From an uncultured Verrucomicrobia subdivision 3 bacterium (GTDB lineage Bacteria > Verrucomicrobiota > Verrucomicrobiia > Limisphaerales > UBA11358), in assembly GCA_903872345.1 (NCBI GenBank), contig CAIQKM010000202.1, positions 1 through 42,469 of the forward strand: a DNA stretch of 42,469 bases. Reading direction: 5' to 3'. The translations under genes were made by a program, and so were the position numbers. This document shows positions 1 through 8,479 of the stretch, in pieces (positions within the stretch are counted from its first letter, which is position 1; the number at the start of each line of letters is the position of its first letter). Under the pieces are notes generated by a model that made no database searches, was not told where the DNA came from, and saw nothing but the letters and a program-made list of their open reading frames with translations.

Positions 1-129
1 CAGAAACGGACTCCCACCGTTCTATCCCCTCGCCTTCTCAGGCGCACGAGCGCGGGTCTGTGACCGGCTTAAACCTCACGCCCATCGCAAACGGTTGCTT
101 CATTCCAGCCGTTTTGCCGGAATGTGCAT

Positions 130-156
130 CCAAAGCCGGCTTCAAGCCGGCGCTCC
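130..156. repeat. Hairpin repeat of the GGAGCGC family, single arm
   Basis: On the minus strand this reads GGAGCGC, then a perfect palindromic core (GCCGGCTT / AAGCCGGC), then TTTGG. It shares the outer GGAGCGC block and the block-plus-hairpin layout with the arms at 3206-3316 and 8598-8743, but the hairpin core differs. No second arm was found in the bases available upstream, so it is either a solo arm or its partner lies outside the window. Confidence 0.5.
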
Positions 157-247
157 AACCGCCAGACGGTTTGGGTTGTCACCCTGCCGCATCCAAGGGG
201 TGAACACCCCATGGGCATCTTGGCGGGGTTAGCCAATGCTGGCGGTC

Positions 248-1066
248 ATGAAAAAATATCTTTTGATTCTGCCAGCCATTCTGGCACCGGCCATCCTGGC
301 CACAACCAGTCAGGCGCAGGTGCTGGGTTCAGCCAGTCAATTCGCCGTTTTGGGCGGGTCCGCGGTCACGAGCACCGGCGATACGATCCTGAATGGTGAC
401 CTGGGGGTTGCCCCCGGCACCGCCATCACCGGCTTTCCTCCAGGCGTTGTCAACGGTACCACCTATGGCGCCGGGTCCGTCGCGCTACAGGCGCAGAGCG
501 ATGCCCTGGCCGGCTACAATTTTTTAAAAACCGAACTGTCCATTCAGGATTTGACCGGCATTGACTTGGGTGGATTGACTCTGGACGCCGGCGTCCGGAG
601 TTTTAGCACTTCCGCCCAGTTGACCGGCACCGTCATTCTGGATGGCCAGGGCAACCCCAATGCCATCTTTGATTTCCAAATCGGCAGCACCCTCACCACG
701 GCCAGCGCCTCGGACGTGGTCCTGATCAATGGCGCCCAGGCGGATAATGTGCATTGGGCCGTGGGCAGTTCCGCCACGCTCGGCACCACCACCGCGTTTG
801 CCGGCGATATTGTCGCGGACGCGAGCATTACGTTGGATACCGGCGCGAATGTGTCCGGCAGTCTGGTGGCGCTCAATGGAGCGGTCACCTTGGATGATAA
901 CACGGTCACCTCGGATGCCAACATCGCCGCAGCGGTGCCGGAACCTTCCGCCGGCTGGCTGCTGGCCCTGTGCGGCCTGGTTTTTGGCGGCCACCGCGGA
1001 TTGGTCGCGTGGCGTCGCCGCGCGGCTGGCACCCGCGTTCCGGTCCGCGCCTGCCCGGTCGCCTGA
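248..1066 (+). CDS. Secreted ice-binding-like (DUF3494) protein with PEP-CTERM anchor
   Basis: The start at 248 is preferred over the in-frame ATG at 236 because it gives a clean signal peptide (MKKYLLILPAILAPAILA, then a cut after a TSQA-like site). The body, about residues 25-225, matches the DUF3494 ice-binding fold: an opening LGSASQFAVLGGSAVTSTG, then GDLGVAPG, a LTGIDLGG stretch, and late NVHWAVGSSATLGT and AFAGDIVADASITLDTGA segments. The C-terminus carries VPEPSAGW, a hydrophobic stretch and an arginine cluster, the three-part PEP-CTERM sorting signal. That signal normally directs export and processing by an exosortase at the inner membrane. Ice binding is the family's named activity, but many DUF3494 proteins outside cold habitats have no proven role, so adhesion or a matrix role is equally possible. 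It lies alone in front of the rplU operon. Confidence 0.85.
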   Translation: MKKYLLILPAILAPAILATTSQAQVLGSASQFAVLGGSAVTSTGDTILNGDLGVAPGTAITGFPPGVVNGTTYGAGSVALQAQSDALAGYNFLKTELSIQDLTGIDLGGLTLDAGVRSFSTSAQLTGTVILDGQGNPNAIFDFQIGSTLTTASASDVVLINGAQADNVHWAVGSSATLGTTTAFAGDIVADASITLDTGANVSGSLVALNGAVTLDDNTVTSDANIAAAVPEPSAGWLLALCGLVFGGHRGLVAWRRRAAGTRVPVRACPVA

Positions 1067-1099
1067 GCTTGAATTTACTCCGGCCCCATTGACTGTTTT

Positions 1100-1122
1100 G
1101 GTGGCAAAGTCTCTTTGCAACC
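1100..1122 (+). terminator. Stem-loop after the ice-binding-like gene
   Basis: GGTGGCAAAG pairs with CTTTGCAACC around a 3-base TCT loop, with one mismatch in a 10-bp stem. It lies 34 bases after the stop codon. No T-tract follows, so it may be only an RNA-stabilising hairpin rather than an intrinsic terminator. Confidence 0.3.
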
Positions 1123-1187
1123 ATTACGGTCAGTGGGACCTCGATTGGCCGTTAATCCGGTCGCCCAAAAAATCGAAAAAAGAGTGA

Positions 1188-1215
1188 TTGACTCTTTTTC
1201 AAAATCTGGTTTAAT
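1188..1215 (+). promoter_or_regulatory. Sigma-70-type promoter of rplU-rpmA
   Basis: TTGACT at 1188-1193 and TTTAAT at 1210-1215 are separated by 16 bases, close to the housekeeping consensus, in an AT-rich stretch. The -10 box ends 26 bases before the rplU start codon, leaving a short leader. Confidence 0.6.
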
Positions 1216-1241
1216 GACCGGCCCTTTGTGGGAAAGATTTT

Positions 1242-1571
1242 ATGTACGCCGTTTTAGAAACTGGTAGCAAGCAATATCGTGTTGCCGCGGGTGACACGCT
1301 CGAAATCGAACGCCTGTCTGCAGACGATGGCAAACCTGTCGAGGCGGGCAAGCCCGTCACCTTCGACCGGATCCTGCTCGTCAGCAAAGAAGGCAAGGTC
1401 TCCGTCGGCACCCCCACGGTTGCCGGCGCCACCGTTGCCGCTGACGTCGTCGCCCTCAAGCGCGGCGAAAAGAAACTGACCTTCAAGATGAAGCGCCGCA
1501 AGGGCTATCACAAGTCCATCGGCCACCGCCAGGAGCTGACGGTCGTCAAGATCACCGCAATTAACGCTTAA
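1242..1571 (+). CDS. rplU: 50S ribosomal protein L21 (bL21)
   Basis: This 109-residue protein has the usual length and layout of bL21. It starts MYAVLETGSKQYRV, the family's N-terminal hallmark, has GDTLEIERL early and FDRILLVSKEGKVSVGTP in the middle, and ends in the basic KMKRRKGYHKSIGHRQ segment that contacts 23S rRNA. It is followed 13 bases later by rpmA, the standard bacterial pair, and then by obgE, which acts in large-subunit assembly. A strong promoter lies just upstream. Confidence 0.97.
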   Translation: MYAVLETGSKQYRVAAGDTLEIERLSADDGKPVEAGKPVTFDRILLVSKEGKVSVGTPTVAGATVAADVVALKRGEKKLTFKMKRRKGYHKSIGHRQELTVVKITAINA

Positions 1572-1584
1572 TTCTCAACATTTT

Positions 1585-1857
1585 ATGGCACATAAAAAAG
1601 GTCAAGGCAGCGTACGCAACGGACGCGACAGCGTCAGCAAACGCCTGGGTGTCAAAGAGTTTGGTGGTCAGGTTGTGACCGCCGGCAGCATCCTGATCCG
1701 CCAGCGCGGTTCCAAATTTGAAGCCGGCAAGAATGTCGGCACCGGCCGCGATTGGACGCTGTTTGCGCTCACCGACGGCAAGGTCCAGTTCGACAAGAAG
1801 GGCCGCCGCATCAATATTATCGCCGAAGTTGCCGCCGCTGCCGCCGCCGCCAACTAA
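1585..1857 (+). CDS. rpmA: 50S ribosomal protein L27 (bL27)
   Basis: This 90-residue protein opens MAHKKGQGSVRNGRDS and continues with KRLGVKEFGGQVVTAGSILIRQRG, both diagnostic of bL27, whose N-terminal tail reaches the peptidyl-transferase centre. The start leaves the tail without the cleavable N-terminal extension seen in Firmicutes. The C-terminus is an alanine run (AAAAAAA with one V), longer and simpler than in most homologues. It is co-transcribed with rplU and followed by an intrinsic terminator. Confidence 0.97.
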   Translation: MAHKKGQGSVRNGRDSVSKRLGVKEFGGQVVTAGSILIRQRGSKFEAGKNVGTGRDWTLFALTDGKVQFDKKGRRINIIAEVAAAAAAAN

Positions 1858-1876
1858 GCGAATAGTCTCATTTCCA

Positions 1877-1903
1877 GGCGAGGCCAAGCGCCTCGCCTTT
1901 TTT
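1877..1903 (+). terminator. Intrinsic terminator after rpmA
   Basis: An 8-bp perfect GC-rich stem (GGCGAGGC with GCCTCGCC), a 5-base loop and a run of six Ts at 1898-1903 follow the rpmA stop by about 20 bases. obgE begins about 70 bases later and may therefore depend on read-through or its own promoter. Confidence 0.85.
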
Positions 1904-1970
1904 ATTGCCCAGACCGGATGGAATAAAGAGGATTGCGTTCCGGGAAAATCCGTGAATCCTGTTTAAAGCC

Positions 1971-3200
1971 ATGTTTGTAGACGAAATCAAAATTTATGCC
2001 CGCGCCGGCCACGGCGGCAAAGGCTGTGTTGCGTTCCATCGCGAAGCGTATATCACCAAGGGCGGCCCCAGCGGCGGCAACGGTGGCCGCGGCGGCAGCG
2101 TCATCCTCCAGGCCGACCACGACCTGAACAATCTCATCCAGCAGTACTACGTGCCGCGCCTCATCGCCGAAGTCGGCGAAGGCGGCATGGGCAAGGGCAT
2201 GGATGGTCACGCCGGCAAGGATCTCATCATCAAAGTGCCCTGCGGCACCATGGTGTGGTTGCTGAAAGATACCACCCCGGAGATTAAGAAAAAAATGGTC
2301 AGCCCGGATGACGAGGACGAAGAGGAAGAGCAACCGGAAGGCGAACGCGGCGCCAAACACAAGCCCGTGATCACCTCGAGCACCGGCGGCCGGCCGCTCA
2401 TCCGCAGTGCGCGCGGCACCACCGCCCTCGAAATTGATTTAACCAAGGCCAAAACCCCCGTCGTCGAGAGCGAGGAACCCGTCGCCCCGCCGGAACCGCA
2501 GGGCGTGCTCGTGGCCGACCTGACCGAACATGGCCAGCAGTATGTGCTGTGCAAAGGCGGTCGCGGTGGTTTGGGCAACCGTAATTTTGCCACCCCCCGC
2601 CGGCAGACCCCGCGTTTCGCCCAGCCCGGCGAACCCGGCACCGAAGGTGAATTTCATCTGGAACTCCGCATCATGGCCGAGATCGGCCTGGTCGGCTATC
2701 CGAACGCCGGCAAGTCCACGCTGCTGACCGCGATTTCCAAGGCCCGTCCGAAGGTCGCCCCGTATCCCTTCACCACGCTGCACCCGCAGATTGGCATCAT
2801 GGAATACGAAAAGGATTTCAAACGCCTCACCGTGTGCGACGTGCCCGGTCTGATCGAAGGCGCCCACATGAATGTCGGCCTCGGCCACGCCTTTCTCCGT
2901 CACATCCGGCGCTGCAAAGTGCTCGTGCTCCTGCTCGACATGGCCGGCACCGACGGCCGCCATCCGTGGGACGATTACAAGCAGTTGCTCAAGGAACTCG
3001 AACTGTACGACCCCGCCTTCCTGAAAAAGCCGCGTCTCGTCGTGGCCAACAAAATGGACGAAGCCGTGGCCGAGGAAAACCTGAAGACCTTTAAGAAGAA
3101 ATTCAAAAAGATCACGCTGGTGCCCATCTCCGCAGCGTTTGATCAGGGCATGGAAAACTTCCGCAAGATCGTCCGCGAAGCCGTCGAAGCGCAGGATTGA
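1971..3200 (+). CDS. obgE: Obg-family GTPase with acidic insertion in the Obg fold
   Basis: Obg is a ribosome-associated GTPase that acts in 50S assembly and stress control. The N-terminal glycine-rich Obg domain is clear (MFVDEIKIYARAGHGGKG, GGPSGGNGGRGG, later LCKGGRGGLGNRNFATP). The G domain has GYPNAGKST (P-loop), DVPGLIEGA (G3) and NKMD (G4). The protein is 409 residues and ends just after the G domain, so there is no long C-terminal OCT domain. Odd: between CGTMVW and VLVADLTEHGQ, about residues 96-177, there is an insert of about 80 residues. It contains a run of Asp and Glu (DDEDEEEEQPEGE) and a Pro/Glu-rich end, at a point where standard Obg proteins have only a few residues. The reading frame is intact through it. 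The gene follows rplU-rpmA, the common context. Confidence 0.95.
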   Translation: MFVDEIKIYARAGHGGKGCVAFHREAYITKGGPSGGNGGRGGSVILQADHDLNNLIQQYYVPRLIAEVGEGGMGKGMDGHAGKDLIIKVPCGTMVWLLKDTTPEIKKKMVSPDDEDEEEEQPEGERGAKHKPVITSSTGGRPLIRSARGTTALEIDLTKAKTPVVESEEPVAPPEPQGVLVADLTEHGQQYVLCKGGRGGLGNRNFATPRRQTPRFAQPGEPGTEGEFHLELRIMAEIGLVGYPNAGKSTLLTAISKARPKVAPYPFTTLHPQIGIMEYEKDFKRLTVCDVPGLIEGAHMNVGLGHAFLRHIRRCKVLVLLLDMAGTDGRHPWDDYKQLLKELELYDPAFLKKPRLVVANKMDEAVAEENLKTFKKKFKKITLVPISAAFDQGMENFRKIVREAVEAQD

Positions 3201-3205
3201 AGACA

Positions 3206-3316
3206 CCGGAGCGCGCCCGTCCTCGGGCGCAGCAATGTCCGAATTTTCAAATCGCGGACTCTTCGCCAACTGCTTGGTATGCGGAATCGCTGCGCCCGGG
3301 GACGGGCGCGCTCCGG
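3206..3316. repeat. Inverted-repeat element with hairpin arms (family A)
   Basis: The left arm 3206-3233 and right arm 3289-3316 are 28-base inverted copies with a single mismatch. Each arm is itself a hairpin (GCGCCCG around TCCT or TCCC, then CGGGCGC), preceded by CCGGAGC and followed by AGC. The 55-base spacer is less ordered. The element starts six bases after the obgE stop and ends 45 bases before the ligA start, so it would fold in any obgE-ligA transcript. Confidence 0.85.
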
Positions 3317-3361
3317 CCACATTTGGCTTTCCTTCCCGTTCGCGCCGACCATCATTTCCCC

Positions 3362-5695
3362 GTGACGCACGCCCACGCCCAAGAACGCCACGCCCGGCTC
3401 GCGGAGGAAATCCGCCGGCACGACCACGCCTATTACGTCGATGGCCGCCAACTCATTCTCGACCACGAATACGACCGCCTCTACAAAGAATTGCAGGACC
3501 TCGAGCAGTCGTTTCCCGACCTCGTCACGCCTGATTCCCCCACCCAACGCGTCGGCGGTGCTCCCAGCGAAAAATTCACGCGCGTCAAACATCTCGTCCC
3601 CATGCTCTCGCTGGATAAAATCGCCGCCAGCGATCATCCCACCAGTGCCGAGGAACCCGACCGCGAAAAACGCAACCGCGCCCAAGACGAAAAGACGCTC
3701 GCCGAACTCCGCGCCTTCGATGCCACCATCCGCAAACATCTGGGCCGGGATAATGTGCAGTATGTGATGGAACCGAAGGTGGATGGCGTGTCCATCAGCC
3801 TCCATTACCGGTACGGCAAATTTACCCTCGGCGTCACGCGCGGCGACGGTACGCAGGGCGATGACATCACCGCCAACCTCAAAACCATCCGCGCCATCCC
3901 GCTGGAGTTGCATTTGAAAAACCCGCCCGCGCTGCTCGAAGTGCGCGGCGAGGCCTACATGCCCAATCAGGAATTCGCCGAGCTGAATGCCAAAATGGCC
4001 GCCGCCGGCGAGAAGACCTTCCCCAACGCCCGCAACGCCACCTCCGGCGCGCTCAAGCAACTCGACCCGCGCCTCGTCGCCCAACGCCCCATCCGCGCCG
4101 TGTTTTACGCCACCGGCGCGCTGGACGGCATTGAATTTAAGACCCATTCCGAAATGCTCGAAGCCCTCGCGCAGTTTGGTTTCCCCACCCAAAAATGCTG
4201 GTGGGTATGCGATGGCATTGATGAGGTAATCAAGACTTACGAGGACAAGGTCGTCGCCCACTACGACGAAGACCGCGATCTCCGCCGCCAGTTGCCCTAC
4301 GACATCGACGGCATCGTGCTCAAGGTGAACACCCTCGCCGACTGGGCGGACATCCCCGGTCGCAGTCGCGCCCCCGGCTACGCCATTGTCCACAAGCCCG
4401 TGCCGTGGATCACCCCGGCGGAAACCGTGCTTAAAGCCATCACCGTGCAGGTGGGCCGCACCGGTGTGCTCACCCCCGTGGCGGAACTCGAACCCGTCTT
4501 CGTGCAAGGCTCGACCATCGCCCGCGCCACCCTGCACAACGAGGACGAAATCCGCCGCAAAGACATTCGCATCGGCGACACCGTGGTCATCCGCAAAGCC
4601 GGCATGGTCATCCCCGAAGTCTCCGAAGTGGTGCTTACCAAACGCCCGCCCGGCGCAAAGGAATTCGATCTGCTCGCCCACGTCGGCGGCAAATGCCCCG
4701 CGTGCGGCGGTCCCATTGCGAAGGAAAAAGTGTCCGCCGGCGACGCCGAGGAAGTCGCCTGGCGCTGCCAGAATATTGCCGGCTGCCCCGCGCAACTCAT
4801 GCGCCGCGTGGAATATTTCGCCCAGCGCAAGGCGCTGGATATCGAATCCCTCGGCGGCATCGTGGCGGACAAACTCGTGGAGCGCGGTCTGGTCAAAGAA
4901 CCGCTGGATCTCTTCCACCTCACGCTGGAGCCGCTCGGCAAACTGAATCTCGGCACCGAGGAAGAGCCGCGCACCTTTGGCGAAAAGAATGCCACCAAAA
5001 TTCTCGAAGCCCTGCAACGCGCCAAGACCGCGCCGCTCTCCCGCTGGATCTTCGCCCTCGCCATCAGCGATGTCGGCGACGCCACCGCCAAGCAACTTGC
5101 CGCCACGCACGAAACCCTGGCCGCCCTCGCCGATTCCCCCCTGCTGCGCGACATCCGCGACCTCGGCGCCAAGGAAGCCGAACGCTCCGAAATCAGTCCG
5201 CGTTCCCGTAAAAATCCGCCGAAAGACGACGCCGAAAAAACCGCGCGCGAACAGCGCGAAACCATCCTCAAAACCGAAATCGCCGAGATCGAAGCCCGCC
5301 TCGCCGCCGGCGGTTTGAAAGCGCGCATGCCCGAGGTCGGCCCCGTGGCCGCCGCCAGTGTGCTGGATTATTTTGCTTCACCCGCCGGCCAGACAACCTT
5401 GCAACGCATTCACGAACTGGGAATTCAGCCCGCCCCGGAAATGTCCAAGGTCACGGCCGCCGAAACCGGCGTCTTCGCCGGCAAAGCTTTTGTTCTGACC
5501 GGCACGCTGCCCACCCTCACCCGCGAGGAAGCCACCGCCCGCATCGAAGCCCAGGGCGGCAAAGTGACCGGCAGCGTCAGCAAGAAAACCGACTACGTCC
5601 TCGCCGGTGCCGAAGCCGGATCCAAGCTGGAAAAGGCGCAGCAACTCGGCATCAAGATTTTGGATGAGGCGGAGTTTTTGAAGATGTGCGCCTGA
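3362..5695 (+). CDS. ligA: NAD-dependent DNA ligase LigA
   Basis: LigA seals nicks in replication and repair using NAD+. The GTG at 3362 is chosen because the family N-terminus (AEEIRRHDHAYYVDGRQ) begins about 12 residues later and the upstream in-frame stretch is repeat DNA. In order: the Ia domain with DHEYDRLYKEL; the adenylation domain with PKVDG, whose Lys139 is the AMP acceptor, and TRGDGTQGDD; an OB fold; a four-Cys zinc finger (CPACGG and CQNIAGC, about residue 445 on); helix-hairpin-helix repeats; and a BRCT domain from about residue 704 (GKAFVLTGTLPTLTREEA). At 777 residues it is about 100 longer than typical LigA. The excess is a charged insert between SLDKI and the active-site Lys, and a Lys/Glu/Arg-rich insert of about 55 residues at about 597-657 within the HhH region. 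Confidence 0.95.
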   Translation: MTHAHAQERHARLAEEIRRHDHAYYVDGRQLILDHEYDRLYKELQDLEQSFPDLVTPDSPTQRVGGAPSEKFTRVKHLVPMLSLDKIAASDHPTSAEEPDREKRNRAQDEKTLAELRAFDATIRKHLGRDNVQYVMEPKVDGVSISLHYRYGKFTLGVTRGDGTQGDDITANLKTIRAIPLELHLKNPPALLEVRGEAYMPNQEFAELNAKMAAAGEKTFPNARNATSGALKQLDPRLVAQRPIRAVFYATGALDGIEFKTHSEMLEALAQFGFPTQKCWWVCDGIDEVIKTYEDKVVAHYDEDRDLRRQLPYDIDGIVLKVNTLADWADIPGRSRAPGYAIVHKPVPWITPAETVLKAITVQVGRTGVLTPVAELEPVFVQGSTIARATLHNEDEIRRKDIRIGDTVVIRKAGMVIPEVSEVVLTKRPPGAKEFDLLAHVGGKCPACGGPIAKEKVSAGDAEEVAWRCQNIAGCPAQLMRRVEYFAQRKALDIESLGGIVADKLVERGLVKEPLDLFHLTLEPLGKLNLGTEEEPRTFGEKNATKILEALQRAKTAPLSRWIFALAISDVGDATAKQLAATHETLAALADSPLLRDIRDLGAKEAERSEISPRSRKNPPKDDAEKTAREQRETILKTEIAEIEARLAAGGLKARMPEVGPVAAASVLDYFASPAGQTTLQRIHELGIQPAPEMSKVTAAETGVFAGKAFVLTGTLPTLTREEATARIEAQGGKVTGSVSKKTDYVLAGAEAGSKLEKAQQLGIKILDEAEFLKMCA

Positions 5696-5738
5696 TTCGC
5701 GCGGCAAACAGTTCCAGCCTGCGGCCCGTTGAAGAAGT

Positions 5739-5811
5739 AGCAGCCGACGTGAGGAGGCTCAAATATTTTTGAGAACGCTCATTTATTTGGAGCCTCCTCA
5801 CGTCGGCTGCT
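5739..5811. repeat. 22-bp perfect inverted repeat, probable bidirectional terminator
   Basis: AGCAGCCGACGTGAGGAGGC(TC) at 5739-5760 is exactly mirrored at 5790-5811, and pairing extends a few bases into an AT-rich loop. It lies between ligA (plus) and the M50 gene (minus), which converge here, so a stem of this size would serve both. It may also be a copy of a dispersed repeat; no second copy is in this window. Confidence 0.75.
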
Positions 5812-5839
5812 GCCGCGTATGCGATATTCCAACAGGTTG

Positions 5840-8479
5840 CTATTCCTCCGGATCACTTTCCACGTACCCCGGGGCCAGATCATAATGAATCCGTTTGCAA
5901 CCATGGTTGCACAGCCAGTCGGCCAGGGCCGGCAGACCCGTGCTGGCGTCGTTGAGTGTGGCGAAGGAAATTTCGATCAGCAGTCCGTGCCGCATCACCA
6001 TGCCGGACGCGGCCCCATAGTTGTCCAAGCTCCCGGCCGGCAGATTTCCCACCGCTTTCACCTGTCCCAGCTTGGGGGCGAGCTGGCGTAAAATTTCCAC
6101 GCGCGCCGTCTGATTGGTCGGGTCCAGATCATCCAGTTTTGCGTGCAACTCCACCAACGCCGGGTCAATCGGATGGCTGGAATCATTTTGCAGTTTGGCG
6201 CGAATCCGGGCTTCCAACTGCCGGACGGTTTGCTGTTGCTCGGCTTCCAGCCGTTTGATTTCGGCCGGATCATTTCGTTTGCCGGCGGCGAGGAGTTTTT
6301 CCGCGCCGGCCTGCAAAGCGGGATCATTCCAGACTTCGCTGACAGCGGCCGTGAGGCGCCGCCAATCCTGCCGCGCATGGCGGTCGGCCGCATAGTCCGG
6401 CCCGGTGGCCTCGGGCGACCACGGCGCAATGAGGTGCATGCCGTTGACCACTTCAAAGTAATCATCCAGTTCGCGCATCAGGTTGGTGGCGGCGATGGCA
6501 TTGGTCGCCATGAAGGTCAGGTTAACCGCCACCAGCCGGTTGTTGGTGGCGGCAAAGACGTTGGTGGTCAGCGCCTGCAACTGACCTTGCCAATGCTGGG
6601 CGGTGGCCGGATTGTTCGCCGGGAGCGCGAGCAGGAGGGAATCGCCGAACAGCGTCAACTGGGCGCCTTCGGGTATCCGGTTGGTCAAATCCGCGAAGGC
6701 GGTTTCCGCTTTCAGATGATTGCGGAAGGTGGCCGCCAGCAGGGTGTGATCCACCGGCGCGGCCCCGGCGCCCGGCCACGTCTGGGTATCGCCGCATTGG
6801 TAGGTATGGCGGGGTTGGTTGGCGGCGGCGCGCATGAATTCGCCCAAGGCATTGTGCTGACCAAAAACAAGGCCCACCCCCAGCAGGATCGATACGAGCA
6901 AGGCGCCGCCATGCAAGGCAAGCAGGGCGATGGTGGCCAGCACGCCGGGCGGGCGCGCATTCAACGTTTCAAATACGGTGATGGTGTTTTGCGCCAGCAT
7001 CCGGTTGGAAGTGGCCTGCGGCAGATGGGCTTTCAGGGACGTGATAATCGCCTGCGCCGTCGCCACCGGAATTTGATCCTCGCCCGGTGCGGGCGGCGGC
7101 AGGCCCGCCCGCCGCAACTCGTCTGTCACCTTGCCCAGCCGGAATAACACCGGTATCCCGATGGCCATAAGGATGGCAATGTAGAAGAACGGCCGGCCAA
7201 AACCGTAGTTGCTCAAAATGATCAGGGCGAAAACGGTGATCACGCGGAAAGCGACATTCATCCAGCGGTTATGGCAAAACAGCGTGTCTTGCAGCACGTG
7301 CCCGCCATCCAGCGGCAGCACGGGAATCAGGTTCAGACCGTTGATCAGCACAAGCATGAGGGACAGATGCGTCAGCCAGGGGACGTGCGCGAACATCCCG
7401 GCCAGTCCCAGCGGTACCCCCAGTGCAATCCCCGGCAGCGGCCCCGCCAGCGAGACCAGCACTTTTTTCCAACCGGCCACATTCCAGTTGCTCCCCGTGA
7501 CCGCCGCGCCGAACAGCGGAATGAAAAACATCCGCATGTTGCGGTAATGAAACATCTTCATGGCCACCCAATGACCGCTCTCGTGCAGCAGCAGCACCGG
7601 GATGAGCCACAGGGTGAAACTCCAGTTCCAACGCGCCGCCCCCAAGGCCACAAAAAGCACGAGCGACCCCGCCAGCACCCATAGCATGGTTCGCCAATTG
7701 ATCTGCTTCTTCTCCTGCAACTGCTGCAGCTCCGCCAAAACCTCGGCGTGTGCCAGTCCCTGGGCCCGGGCCTCCGTGACCCGCGATTCAAAAACCGCCA
7801 CCTGCGCCTGCTCCGCCTCCGTGCGCGGACGGAACACGCCGCGCGCCAGGTTGAAATCGCGCAGCAGCACATGATGCCGTTCCGTGACCGCCACCAGATC
7901 CTCGGCCGAATTCACCGGGGTCACATTCTTCTGCTGTTCCAACCGGCTGGAGAGCTGTTGATGCTTTGCCCACAGCCGCGCCGTGGCGGCGCCGGGCATA
8001 CGGTTCATCTGCACCGTCGCGGGCGTGGCCAGATCGGGTTTGCCGGTCGAAGAAACCAGAAACGTGCCATCGGCAAAGCCGGTGAAGAACAGCGCGAACA
8101 GGGCGCGATTCGGCTTGGTCGCCTTGTGCCAGACGCGCCGGTGCAGGCGCGCAAAGTAATTCCCGGACTCATGCCGGTACGTGGCCCAATAGATGACCGT
8201 CTGGGTGCCGGTGTCGTAAATGCAATGATACACCGGGTCAATGAAGCCGAGGCCGGCAAGATCCTGCGCCAGCGGAGCAAAGCTGGCCACCACATCCGGG
8301 TGCAATTCCGGCACCACAAAGGGCAGCGTGGTCTCGGTATTGGGATCGTCCGAAGCGCAGGCGACTTTGGCGCCCGACCATTTGTTGATCCACGGGATGA
8401 TAACCAAGGGGGACGAATGCCACCACCACAGTTCCCGGTGGCTGACCCGTGAGTAAACAATCTCGTAAAATTGGCTCAT
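5840..8479 (-). CDS. Large M50 (site-2 protease-like) membrane metallopeptidase
   Basis: This 879-residue protein carries the M50 signature. HESGHW (an HExxH zinc motif) sits at about residue 298 in a transmembrane helix, and NLIPVLPLDGGHV, with the third zinc ligand Asp, about 90 residues later. Residues 1-230 are a soluble region of unknown kind (MSQFYEIVYSRVSHRELWWW at the start). Two hydrophobic helices precede HESGH and several follow. A further helix (ATIALLALHGGALLVSILLG) leads into a soluble C-terminal part of about 330 residues with a charged, coiled-coil-like stretch rich in Glu, Gln and Arg. M50 proteases cut membrane proteins within the bilayer. The N- and C-terminal extensions are far larger than in RseP or SpoIVFB and I do not recognise them. 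It stands alone, convergent with ligA. Substrate unknown. Confidence 0.8.
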   Translation of the reverse strand: MSQFYEIVYSRVSHRELWWWHSSPLVIIPWINKWSGAKVACASDDPNTETTLPFVVPELHPDVVASFAPLAQDLAGLGFIDPVYHCIYDTGTQTVIYWATYRHESGNYFARLHRRVWHKATKPNRALFALFFTGFADGTFLVSSTGKPDLATPATVQMNRMPGAATARLWAKHQQLSSRLEQQKNVTPVNSAEDLVAVTERHHVLLRDFNLARGVFRPRTEAEQAQVAVFESRVTEARAQGLAHAEVLAELQQLQEKKQINWRTMLWVLAGSLVLFVALGAARWNWSFTLWLIPVLLLHESGHWVAMKMFHYRNMRMFFIPLFGAAVTGSNWNVAGWKKVLVSLAGPLPGIALGVPLGLAGMFAHVPWLTHLSLMLVLINGLNLIPVLPLDGGHVLQDTLFCHNRWMNVAFRVITVFALIILSNYGFGRPFFYIAILMAIGIPVLFRLGKVTDELRRAGLPPPAPGEDQIPVATAQAIITSLKAHLPQATSNRMLAQNTITVFETLNARPPGVLATIALLALHGGALLVSILLGVGLVFGQHNALGEFMRAAANQPRHTYQCGDTQTWPGAGAAPVDHTLLAATFRNHLKAETAFADLTNRIPEGAQLTLFGDSLLLALPANNPATAQHWQGQLQALTTNVFAATNNRLVAVNLTFMATNAIAATNLMRELDDYFEVVNGMHLIAPWSPEATGPDYAADRHARQDWRRLTAAVSEVWNDPALQAGAEKLLAAGKRNDPAEIKRLEAEQQQTVRQLEARIRAKLQNDSSHPIDPALVELHAKLDDLDPTNQTARVEILRQLAPKLGQVKAVGNLPAGSLDNYGAASGMVMRHGLLIEISFATLNDASTGLPALADWLCNHGCKRIHYDLAPGYVESDPEE

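Noticed and set aside
124..399. Plus-strand frame before and overlapping the ice-binding-like gene
   Set aside because: Starts inside the hairpin repeat and overlaps the DUF3494 gene in another frame; no recognisable features.
3143..5110. Long minus-strand frame opposite ligA and the end of obgE
   Set aside because: Codon-bias shadow of two well-identified genes, spanning the inverted repeat.
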